A stretch of DNA of 64,000 bases from Vibrio quintilis (GTDB lineage: Bacteria; Pseudomonadota; Gammaproteobacteria; Enterobacterales; Vibrionaceae). The stretch is taken from NCBI RefSeq assembly GCF_024529975.1, contig NZ_AP024897.1, forward strand, positions 3,162,001 to 3,226,000, given 5' to 3'. Shown piece by piece: positions 56,806-64,000 of this stretch (the stretch's first letter is position 1; every line of letters starts with the position of its first letter). Position numbers and translations under genes: made by a program. The notes below the pieces were generated by a model. The model did no database searches. It was not told where the DNA came from and saw only the letters and a program-made list of their open reading frames with translations.

Positions 56806-57858
56806 TTATAAGAACTCGTCAGCACCACCTGACAACATAATTTCACCGTTGTCAGCCATTTTACGTGCAATCGCAAGGATCTCTTTCTGAGCGGCTTCCA
56901 CATCTGAAACTTTGATCGGTGGCATAGCTTCGAGATCATCTTTAAGAAGTTCAGAAGCACGTTTAGACATATTCTTGAAGATTTTATCTTTAAGAACATC
57001 GTCTGCACCTTTGAGGGCTCTTTGCAGAACATCCTGAGGCACATCACGCAGCAATTTCTGAATACCCTGATCATCAACTTCAGCAAGGTTTTCAAAGATG
57101 AACATCAGATCCTGAATCTGAGTCGCCAGATCTTCATCCAGATCCCGCATTTGTTCCATCAGGACACCTTCGATATTATTGTCCATATAGTTCATAATAT
57201 CTGCTGCTGCTTTCAAACCACCAATCTTCGCAGCCTGAGCACCAGCCTGACCGGCAAACTGTTTCTCCATAATCTCATTCAATTCAGCCAGAGCTGAAGG
57301 CTGAACCTCCTCAAGGTTTGCGATACGCATCATCAGATCCAAACGATCACGCTCAGCAAACTGTGCCAAAATTTCGGCGGACTGATCCGGTTCAAGGTAA
57401 GACAAAACAATCGTCTGGATCTGCGGGTGCTCGTTCACAATAATTGTGGCAACCTGTCGTGGATCCATCCATTTCAGTGAATCCAGCCCCTTCGAGCCGG
57501 TTCCCAACAGGATTTGATCGACAAGATTATTCGCTTTATCTTCACCCAGAGCGGCAACCAGAGCATTACGCATAAAGTCTTCACTGCCCATCCCGATATT
57601 GGTAAATTTCTGAATATCTTCCAGAAAGGCCCGGTGCACAGCACTGACTTTATTTTGACTCAGCTCACTGGCCTTCGCCATGGCGCTACCGACCCGCTGG
57701 ACCTGTTTAGGTTCAAGGTAGCGAATGATTCCCGCTGCGTCTCCTTCATTCAGACTAAGGAGCAAAATCGCGGCTTTTTCATCGCCGGTAATTGAAGCTA
57801 TATCGGCTTCAACGGGGACAATATCCCCGCCTTCTGTCTTATTCTCTTCTTCAGCCAT
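56806..57858 (-). CDS. fliG: flagellar motor switch protein FliG
   Basis: 350 residues. Three domains are recognised by KAAILLLSLNEGDAAGIIRY in the N-terminal part, EHPQIQTIVLSYLEP in the middle and FENLAEVDDQGIQKLLRDV in the C-terminal torque-generating part. Its start overlaps fliF by 8 bp. Confidence 0.97.
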   Translation of the reverse strand: MAEEENKTEGGDIVPVEADIASITGDEKAAILLLSLNEGDAAGIIRYLEPKQVQRVGSAMAKASELSQNKVSAVHRAFLEDIQKFTNIGMGSEDFMRNALVAALGEDKANNLVDQILLGTGSKGLDSLKWMDPRQVATIIVNEHPQIQTIVLSYLEPDQSAEILAQFAERDRLDLMMRIANLEEVQPSALAELNEIMEKQFAGQAGAQAAKIGGLKAAADIMNYMDNNIEGVLMEQMRDLDEDLATQIQDLMFIFENLAEVDDQGIQKLLRDVPQDVLQRALKGADDVLKDKIFKNMSKRASELLKDDLEAMPPIKVSDVEAAQKEILAIARKMADNGEIMLSGGADEFL

Positions 57859-59593
57859 GACTCATCCAGTTTTTCACCACCTGAGCTGCCAGTTCAGGTT
57901 CATTTGCAACAAGTGCTCTTACAGCTTTCAGTACATCTTCATCTTTATGCAGATTAGGCAGATCGATTGAAGAGCCAAATTCAAACAATTCGCCGCCATC
58001 GATATCACTGCCAATCAGACTGGTTTCGCCATCAGCACCAATAGGCAGACCATCCGGTCCGTACAGTTCATCTTCTTCATCGATAGCAGGATTGATAAGT
58101 TTTTTCATTGCAGGTCTGACAAGAACCAGTACGATAACAATGATTACCAACGCACTTGCCAGCCATCTTACCCAATCACCAAAGTTCGGGTTTTCCCAAA
58201 TTGGTACATCTGCAATTTTCTCAACTTCAGGCTTGGCAAAACGCATACTCAATACATTGAGCAGATCGCCACGCTGTTGATTAAAACCAACAGTACCAAT
58301 CAGGATCTGACGAATGGAATTCAGTTCTTTATCACTTAACGGTTCATAAGTAACTTCACCGGTTTCAGGGTTCACGCGCTCACGCGTCTTCACTGCAACC
58401 GCAACGGTTTGGCGGGTAACCACACCGGTCTGTTTACGCTCATGACTAATCGTTGTATCCAGCTCATAGTTTTTCGTTGCTTCTTTATGAACTGAACCCT
58501 GACCCAGCGTTGAACCATCTTTCAGCTGTGCAATATCTTCCGGAATTGAAGAATCTGCCGGAGGCTGATTACTTAATGCACCCGGGACACCAGCCACAAC
58601 ATTACTGTTGTTATAATCTTCGAGTGTGTATTCACTCCGGGTCGACGGGGTATTGGGATCAAAACGTTTTTTAGTCTGCTCGATTGCACTGAAATCTAAT
58701 TCCACATCAACCTGAGCGGTATATTGTCCGAAACCAAGGATTGGAATAAGCACCGAGTCAATTTTTTCACGCAAAGACTGCTCTTGCTTATGTTCAAGCT
58801 CTTGTTCTTTACGTCGAGCTGCTGACAGTTCATCTTCGGAACCGGAATTCAGCAGTCGTCCATGCTGGTCTGTCACTGTAATCCGGGTATTTTTCATGCC
58901 CGGAACAGCACTGGCCACCATATCAACAATAGAATCGACTTCTTCCTGTTTTAAGTTCGCCCCGGTTTTCAGTGTCAGAAAAACTGACGCTGAAGCTTCC
59001 TGATTATGACGGACAAAGACACTCCGCTTAGGCATTGCTAATAAAACCCGGGCTTTACGCACCTGATTCATTGCTTCGATTGCCTTCGCCAGTTGCCGTT
59101 CCCGGCTCAGCTTCAAGCGTTCGATTTCAAGCCTTTGAGAGACCCCAAAACCCATATCCTGCAATAAGATATCGTCTCCGGCCTGTTTCTCCTGATTCAG
59201 GCCGGCACGGGCCAGATCAAGCTTTAATCCGCTATAATCATTCGCTGGAACCAGGACGGTGTTTCCATCGAGTTTATATTCCAGTTTCTTCTGATCAAGA
59301 TAGTCTAAAACAGGAATCAGCTCATCGGTTTCATAAGCTCCCAGAGGCCGCATTTCGGGTTCTCTCACCCAGAAAAACAGCATAAGAATTAAGGCAACAC
59401 AGATGGAAATTGATAAAACAAGCACAACCTGACGGATCAGATCAAGATCACCTGATGCAAAGTCGAACCGTGAGGAACTTTTTTCTTCTAAATCAGGGTT
59501 TTGATCATCGACGGCTAAATCACTACCGGTGATTGCCGAGTCAGTTCCACCATTGCTTAGAGCAAGATCTGTTGATTGATTTTCTTCAGCCAC
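57851..59593 (-). CDS. fliF: flagellar MS-ring protein FliF
   Basis: 580 residues. Membrane helix near 56-75 and a second near 485-505 bracket the ring-building motifs (DLARAGLNQ, RVLLAMPKRSVF). Forms the MS ring, the base of the motor. The C-terminal tail binds FliG. The fliF-fliG order and overlap are typical. Confidence 0.97.
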   Translation of the reverse strand: MAEENQSTDLALSNGGTDSAITGSDLAVDDQNPDLEEKSSSRFDFASGDLDLIRQVVLVLSISICVALILMLFFWVREPEMRPLGAYETDELIPVLDYLDQKKLEYKLDGNTVLVPANDYSGLKLDLARAGLNQEKQAGDDILLQDMGFGVSQRLEIERLKLSRERQLAKAIEAMNQVRKARVLLAMPKRSVFVRHNQEASASVFLTLKTGANLKQEEVDSIVDMVASAVPGMKNTRITVTDQHGRLLNSGSEDELSAARRKEQELEHKQEQSLREKIDSVLIPILGFGQYTAQVDVELDFSAIEQTKKRFDPNTPSTRSEYTLEDYNNSNVVAGVPGALSNQPPADSSIPEDIAQLKDGSTLGQGSVHKEATKNYELDTTISHERKQTGVVTRQTVAVAVKTRERVNPETGEVTYEPLSDKELNSIRQILIGTVGFNQQRGDLLNVLSMRFAKPEVEKIADVPIWENPNFGDWVRWLASALVIIVIVLVLVRPAMKKLINPAIDEEDELYGPDGLPIGADGETSLIGSDIDGGELFEFGSSIDLPNLHKDEDVLKAVRALVANEPELAAQVVKNWMSHG

Positions 59594-59609
59594 GTTATTT
59601 TCCTAAAAA

Positions 59610-59921
59610 CTACACCGGCATATTCATCAATTCTTTATAAGCGTCAACAAGTTTATTACGAACCTGAATCGTTGCTTCAAAAGCAACACTCGCTTTATTT
59701 CTGGCAATCATGACATCGGATAATGAGACGCCTTCATCACCCCGATCAAATTTTTCCTGCAATGTGCCCGATGTTTTTTGCAGAGAATTGACATTATTTA
59801 TTGCTTTACTCAACATATCGCCAAAATCAGAACTGACTGACTGACCGGTTGCAAGAGGCTTCTGACTCCCTGCTTCTAACATCATTGCCTGCATTTCGTT
59901 TTGTAATCCATCTAATCTCAT
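59610..59921 (-). CDS. fliE: flagellar rod-MS ring adaptor FliE
   Basis: 103 residues from the ATG at 59921, preceded by GAGGT at 6 nt; a TTG six codons earlier is less likely. SDFGDMLSKAINNVNSLQKT and the C-terminal SVAFEATIQVRNKLVDAYKE match FliE. First gene of the fliE-flhB cluster. A sigma-54 site is placed 55 bp upstream. Confidence 0.96.
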   Translation of the reverse strand: MRLDGLQNEMQAMMLEAGSQKPLATGQSVSSDFGDMLSKAINNVNSLQKTSGTLQEKFDRGDEGVSLSDVMIARNKASVAFEATIQVRNKLVDAYKELMNMPV

Positions 59922-59975
59922 GTCTACCTCAATAGCCAATTCTTTGACTTAAACAATTCAATCTAAAGCTTAATC

Positions 59976-59991
59976 AGCAATTACTGTGCCA
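59976..59991 (-). promoter_or_regulatory. sigma-54 (-24/-12) promoter of the fliE operon
   Basis: The minus strand reads TGGCACAGTAATTGCT, matching TGGCACGNNNNTTGCW at all but one defined base, with GG-N10-GC spacing. The start would be near 59965. Vibrio fliE operons are driven by FlrC with RpoN; flrC is the gene just upstream. Confidence 0.88.
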
Positions 59992-60007
59992 GTTTAAAAA
60001 TGTAGAA

Positions 60008-61423
60008 TTAACAAGGGATATCAATGCCTGCATCCCGCATTTTTGCTAATTTATAGCGCAAAGTCCGGGGACTGATACCCAGTCTTTCAGCCATTTCTTT
60101 ACGACGTCCATTACAAGCGATTAATGTTTCCATAATGATGGAAAATTCCTGATCCCTGAGCTCACCACCCAGATCAGAAGAATTTGACAATTTTCTGACA
60201 TGATCATTTTGAACTTCAGTTCTTACATCTATTCCGGGAACAGACAGCTCGTGATCTTCTTCAATGATCATTTGAAGTGCATTGACATCTTCCCAGTCAA
60301 CACCTTCAAGCAAAATATGCTCTTCGCCAATTTCGCTGTTTTCACTTAAAATCAAAGCCCGCTGAACAACATTATCCAGTTCCCGGACATTACCGGGCCA
60401 GCTATACTGTAATAACTTCTCGATCGCTGTAAACGATACGCCGGGAACTGCCTGTCCTAACTTTTTACAATGGCGCTCAACTAAGTGTTTTGCCAATGGC
60501 TCAATATCTCCGGGGCGATCTTTCAAAGCCGGCCAGCTGAGAGGAAAAACATTCAGACGGTAATATAAATCTTCACGGAAGTTACCTTCCTGAACGTATT
60601 GTTTTAAATCACGGTTACTGGTTGCCAAAACCCTGACATCCAGCTGAATACTCTTTCGGCTACCCAATCTCTCTACTTCTCTTTCCTGCAGAACACGTAA
60701 TAGTTTTGCCTGAAGATTGAGGTCCATTTCACTGATTTCATCAAGCAGTATAGTTCCCCCCTGAGCCTGCTCAAATTTTCCCGGACACGCCTGCACGGCA
60801 CCAGTGAAAGCACCTTTTTCGTAGCCGAATAATGTCGCCTCCAGCATGTTATCGGGAATCGCAGCACAGTTGATCGCAACAAAAGGGCCATCCTTTCTCA
60901 TCGATGCATTGTGGATATAGCGGGACATGACCTCTTTACCTGAACCGCTCGGTCCGAGAACCATCACATTCGCATCAGTTTTTGCAACTTTATCTGCCAA
61001 AGCTAATAGTTTTAAACTCTTTTCATCAGCAACAACGGCATCCCCATTATCTTCTGACTGAACCGGAGCATACCGGCTGACCATATTGAGCAGAACTTCC
61101 GGAGCAAAAGGCTTCGCCATATAATCAATCGCACCTTCCTTCATCGCTGCGACTGCATCTTCAATATTCGCGTAAGCCGTCATGAGCAGCACTGGCAGAT
61201 TAGGCCAGTGCTGTTTGATATTTCTGAGTAAAGCCAACCCGCCCATGCCAGCCATCTGGACATCCGAGACAACAATGTCGATTGATTCTGTTTTCAATTT
61301 AAGCAATGCATCTTCAGCACAGTCTGATTCAACCCATCCATAGCCAGCTAAAGCCAGTGTGTCGACGAGTGCTTCTCTCAATCCTTCATCATCTTCAACA
61401 ATTAATACTTTGCTCTGCGCCAT
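60008..61423 (-). CDS. flrC: sigma-54 response regulator FlrC
   Basis: 471 residues. Receiver domain (about 1-120) with VSDVQMAGMGGL at the phospho-Asp site. AAA+ domain with Walker A GPSGSGKE, sigma-54-contact GAFTGA and Walker B GGTILLDEI. C-terminal Fis-type helix-turn-helix (GRRKEMAERLGISPRTLRYK). Activates class III flagellar promoters such as the one before fliE. Downstream of flrB. Confidence 0.96.
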   Translation of the reverse strand: MAQSKVLIVEDDEGLREALVDTLALAGYGWVESDCAEDALLKLKTESIDIVVSDVQMAGMGGLALLRNIKQHWPNLPVLLMTAYANIEDAVAAMKEGAIDYMAKPFAPEVLLNMVSRYAPVQSEDNGDAVVADEKSLKLLALADKVAKTDANVMVLGPSGSGKEVMSRYIHNASMRKDGPFVAINCAAIPDNMLEATLFGYEKGAFTGAVQACPGKFEQAQGGTILLDEISEMDLNLQAKLLRVLQEREVERLGSRKSIQLDVRVLATSNRDLKQYVQEGNFREDLYYRLNVFPLSWPALKDRPGDIEPLAKHLVERHCKKLGQAVPGVSFTAIEKLLQYSWPGNVRELDNVVQRALILSENSEIGEEHILLEGVDWEDVNALQMIIEEDHELSVPGIDVRTEVQNDHVRKLSNSSDLGGELRDQEFSIIMETLIACNGRRKEMAERLGISPRTLRYKLAKMRDAGIDIPC

Positions 61424-61427
61424 TTAT

Positions 61428-62483
61428 TTATTCTCCCGTCTCTGAATTTGAGTGAGAAATTGTTCTTTCAAGGGGGATACAAATCGTGAAACAAGCACCA
61501 TCCCCTTCTTTAGAAATTAATTCGAGCCTGCCATCATGCGCCCGGCATACCATCTGTACGACTGCAAGGCCTAAACCTGTTCCCTGAGAGCGCGTTGTAA
61601 AAAATGGTTCCATAATCTTATGTTGCATTTCTTCCGGAATTCCCGGGCCATTATCCTGAACAGAAATCCTGAGTTCAGCTTTTACTGTGCGGCAAAATAC
61701 ATCAACCTGTGCACCTTTTCCGGCATTCTGAATTGCATTCATGACCAAATTACTCAACGCCGATGCAATTGCATTGGAGTTCCCCAGAACTGAAGTCTCA
61801 GGAGACTCGACTTCCTGCCCATAATCAATTTGATAACTCTGTATTGCAGCTTCAACCATCGGATAAAACTCATCCATCAGGGATGAGATTTGAAAAGAAC
61901 TGACAACTTTGTTATCTCCACCTTTAGCAAATAACAGCATGTCATTGACCTGCTTATCCAAATCGTGGAGTCGATCCATAAGCTTAGTCTGGAATCTGTC
62001 ACGGGTCGTGGCTGGTAAATTTGGGGAAGCCAGATTTGATGCATAAAGCATCGCGCTGGAAAGAGGAGTCCGTACCTGATGAGCCAGAGACGCAACCATT
62101 CGGCCTAAAGAAGAAAGTCGTTGCAAATCACTGACTCTGGCCTGAAGTAAGCGCGTTTCGGTTAAATCCGTAATTAAAATAAGCTGTCCGGTTGCTGATG
62201 CGGAGATAGCCAAACGAACCCGGCGCCCATTTCTTAATGATACTTCATGACCATCATCTTCTCTTGGAGCAAAAGCTGCCTGAATAATCGAGATCCATTT
62301 TTCTCCAACAAGAGACGTTTCCAGTAAGCGTTGTGCTTCAGGATTAGCTTCCCTGACAATGCCTTGTGTATCAAGCAGAATCACACCTGCTGGCATGACA
62401 TCAATCACCTGCTTATATCGCTCGACCTGATCTTCAATAGAGTCAAGATGAGAAAGTTGCGCCTGAACCGGAGAACCCTGCAT
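61428..62483 (-). CDS. flrB: flagellar sensor histidine kinase FlrB
   Basis: 351 residues from the ATG at 62483. The ATG at 62528 lies inside the sigma-54 promoter, upstream of the expected transcript start, and cannot be used from that promoter. PAS domain (PAGVILLDTQGIVREANPEA), HisKA with SLAHQVRTPLSSAM (phospho-His), and HATPase with NLVMNAIQNAGKG and TRSQGTGLGLAVV. No membrane segments seen. Phosphorylates FlrC. Confidence 0.94.
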   Translation of the reverse strand: MQGSPVQAQLSHLDSIEDQVERYKQVIDVMPAGVILLDTQGIVREANPEAQRLLETSLVGEKWISIIQAAFAPREDDGHEVSLRNGRRVRLAISASATGQLILITDLTETRLLQARVSDLQRLSSLGRMVASLAHQVRTPLSSAMLYASNLASPNLPATTRDRFQTKLMDRLHDLDKQVNDMLLFAKGGDNKVVSSFQISSLMDEFYPMVEAAIQSYQIDYGQEVESPETSVLGNSNAIASALSNLVMNAIQNAGKGAQVDVFCRTVKAELRISVQDNGPGIPEEMQHKIMEPFFTTRSQGTGLGLAVVQMVCRAHDGRLELISKEGDGACFTICIPLERTISHSNSETGE

Positions 62484-62503
62484 ATTAATTTTTACTGTTA
62501 TAC

Positions 62504-62555
62504 AAATAGAATAATGGTCTGAAAGCAAAAAGCATTCCAGACCATTATTCTATTT
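62504..62555. repeat. 18-bp inverted repeat at the flrA-flrB junction
   Basis: AAATAGAATAATGGTCTG (62504-62521) is perfectly complementary to CAGACCATTATTCTATTT (62538-62555). The 16-nt loop region and the first bases of the right arm contain the sigma-54 site. On minus-strand RNA the hairpin is followed by GTATAA, with TTT as the base of the stem; it may act as partial terminator of flrA. Confidence 0.75.
62524..62539 (-). promoter_or_regulatory. sigma-54 (-24/-12) promoter of flrBC
   Basis: Minus strand TGGAATGCTTTTTGCT, with GG-N10-GC spacing and a perfect TTGCT; only two bases of the TGGCACG half differ. Start near 62513, leaving a leader of about 30 nt. It fits the known FlrA-RpoN control of flrBC. 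It overlaps the inverted repeat. Confidence 0.85.
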
Positions 62556-62622
62556 TAAATCATATACTTACATATTCAGCATTCAATGTATGACAATATA
62601 TTGACTCAACACTGATATTTGT

Positions 62623-64000
62623 TTAGCGGTTCATATTGTACTTTTTCATCTTCTCAACCAGCGTCGTTCTGCGCATACTCAGCATATCTGCCGCCCGGGC
62701 AACAACACCGTCCTGAGCGTCTAATGCCTGATGAATTAAATTAACTTCCAGGTCAGCTAAAACTTCTTTCATATTAATGCCTTCAGGCGGTAGAGCGTCA
62801 GGCATGTTGATATTCCCGCCAATATTCTGTTCGACATCACTCAGGCTAAAATCTTCGGCAAAGATACTTGCGAAGACATCTCTTTCCTGCTCCTCAATGG
62901 TCTCCTGATGCGTAATATTCTGGTTTGCTTTAAATTCAGGAACATCACCATAACGGTATTTAGCTGGTAAGTGATTTACATCAACCAAACTGTCAGGATA
63001 TAAAATCGTCATTCTTTCAACCAGGTTTGCAAGTTCACGGACATTCCCGGGCCAGTCATGCTCCATCAAAGACTGGATAGCACGAGGAGTAAAGCGAACT
63101 GTGGCGGCACAATCTGTTTCAGCGCGACTCAATAATTCCTGTAACAATAGCGGCACATCTTCTTTTCGGTGCTTTAGTGCCGGCATTTCGATCGGGAAGA
63201 CATTTAAACGGTAATACAGATCCTCCCGAAAAGATTCCTGAGCAATCATGGATTCCAGATTCCGGTGAGTCGCAGCAACTACTCTGACATTCACTTTTAT
63301 CGTCGTGTTTCCACCCACCCTTTCAAAACAACGTTCCTGAAGAACACGAAGCAGCTTGACCTGCATCGCCATCGGCATATCACCGATCTCATCCAGAAAT
63401 AAAGTACCTCCTTCTGCAAGTTCAAAACGCCCTTTACGGGAGGTTAATGCACCGGTGAAAGCACCTTTTTCATGCCCAAACAGTTCACTTTCTAACAAGT
63501 CTCCTGGTATGGCACCACAGTTAATCGGGACAAACGGCCCTCTGTTCCTGGATGAATGAGAATGGATATTTCTGGCGACAACCTCTTTACCGGTACCAGA
63601 CTCACCAAGTATCAATACATTGGCATCAGTCCGGGCAACCTGCTCAATTAAATGCCGAACTTCTCTAATCCCAAAACTTTTTCCGACCAGGCTCTGGAAC
63701 AGCTTGCTCTTCGCGTCTGAGTTATGTTTCCTTCGCCCGCCAAAGTCTTTACAGTGTCTTAAAGCTTCTGATAGTTGTGGATAATTTAACGGAAGCTCCA
63801 AATCTCCCAAATAGCCGGAAAAACTATCCAGCGTATAAGGCTGTTTGTCTAACTTCAGTAAAGGGATATGATTTGCTTCCTGCAAATGGTGCTCAATCGT
63901 AGGAGAAAGCTGCTTATTTTTGAATGAGCCCAGTATACAACCAGCCCATAAAACGGACCAATCAATCCGCTCAGTTTGGGATGATGAAACGATTTCACAG
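62623..64000 (-). CDS. flrA: sigma-54 master activator FlrA (N-terminus outside window)
   Basis: 458 residues visible, cut by the right edge. The frame is open through to 64000 (upstream part reads [18 protein letters not shown]), and Vibrio FlrA is near 488 residues, so about 30 are missing. A TTG at 63885 is internal. N-terminal FleQ-type domain, AAA+ with Walker [15 protein letters not shown] loop, and Walker [11 protein letters not shown]-terminal helix-turn-helix [20 protein letters not shown]. Top of the polar flagellar hierarchy, works with RpoN. Confidence 0.97.
   Translation of the reverse strand, partial: CEIVSSSQTERIDWSVLWAGCILGSFKNKQLSPTIEHHLQEANHIPLLKLDKQPYTLDSFSGYLGDLELPLNYPQLSEALRHCKDFGGRRKHNSDAKSKLFQSLVGKSFGIREVRHLIEQVARTDANVLILGESGTGKEVVARNIHSHSSRNRGPFVPINCGAIPGDLLESELFGHEKGAFTGALTSRKGRFELAEGGTLFLDEIGDMPMAMQVKLLRVLQERCFERVGGNTTIKVNVRVVAATHRNLESMIAQESFREDLYYRLNVFPIEMPALKHRKEDVPLLLQELLSRAETDCAATVRFTPRAIQSLMEHDWPGNVRELANLVERMTILYPDSLVDVNHLPAKYRYGDVPEFKANQNITHQETIEEQERDVFASIFAEDFSLSDVEQNIGGNINMPDALPPEGINMKEVLADLEVNLIHQALDAQDGVVARAADMLSMRRTTLVEKMKKYNMNR

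Noticed and set aside
62484..62528. Upstream start of FlrB at 62528
   Set aside because: It lies within the sigma-54 promoter, upstream of the expected transcript start.
63883..63885. Start of FlrA at the TTG at 63885
   Set aside because: The frame continues upstream to the window edge and the extra sequence matches the FlrA N-terminal domain, so the gene is cut by the edge rather than short.

Overview
The window looks like chromosomal DNA of a Vibrio or a close relative. It carries a polar-flagellum cluster in Vibrio order (flrA, flrB, flrC, fliE to fliR, flhB), and its backbone genes, as far as I recall, lie in nearly the same order as Vibrio cholerae VC2076 to VC2137. These include feoABC, znuACB, sdh/suc, gltA, pgm, seqA, fldA, fur, asd, pdxB, aroC, prmB and smrB. 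No rRNA, tRNA, CRISPR array or complete insertion sequence was seen. The assignment rests on gene content and remembered synteny, not on a search.

Layout. 1-2380: a flavin/iron-sulfur enoate-reductase-type enzyme (cut by the left edge) with a TetR regulator and a perfect palindrome between them. 2455-6169: two secreted enzymes, a CBM2-GH45 endoglucanase and an M6 metalloprotease. 6392-6610: a 219-bp intergenic repeat. 6775-9514: feoABC with a Fur-like site. 9521-10031: an apparently gene-poor stretch that ends in a strong plus-strand terminator and holds a possible 57-codon ORF. 10032-12561: divergent znuA / znuCB around a near-perfect Zur palindrome. 12643-23931: the TCA-cycle block sdhCDAB-sucABCD with gltA divergent. 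23984-40915: housekeeping genes, interrupted by a secreted GH12 endoglucanase at 25660-26367. 41029-46786: a mannose/fructose PTS block (manA, EIIABC, AraC regulator, an HPr-like/EIIA fusion and a lone EIIB). 46903-64000: the flagellar cluster, with flrA cut by the right edge.

How the genes work together. The zinc, iron and redox genes (znu, feo, fur, fldA) are controlled by recognisable Zur or Fur-like sites. The sdh/suc/gltA block supplies most of the TCA cycle. The flagellar genes form a hierarchy: FlrA with sigma-54 should drive flrBC, and FlrC should drive the fliE operon. Matching sigma-54 -24/-12 sites lie in front of flrB and fliE. Two cellulase families, a carbohydrate-binding module and a mannose PTS suggest use of plant or algal polysaccharide.

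Most unusual features: the HPr-like/EIIA fusion whose HPr domain has lost its phosphorylatable histidine, in a PTS pair with no membrane subunit beside it; the GH45 and GH12 genes inserted in a Vibrio backbone; the dispersed repeat family with ends ATATACCC...GGGTATAT; a sigma-54 promoter overlapping one arm and the loop of an 18-bp inverted repeat; and the orphan transcript unit at 9758-10003. No clearly new multi-gene system was found.
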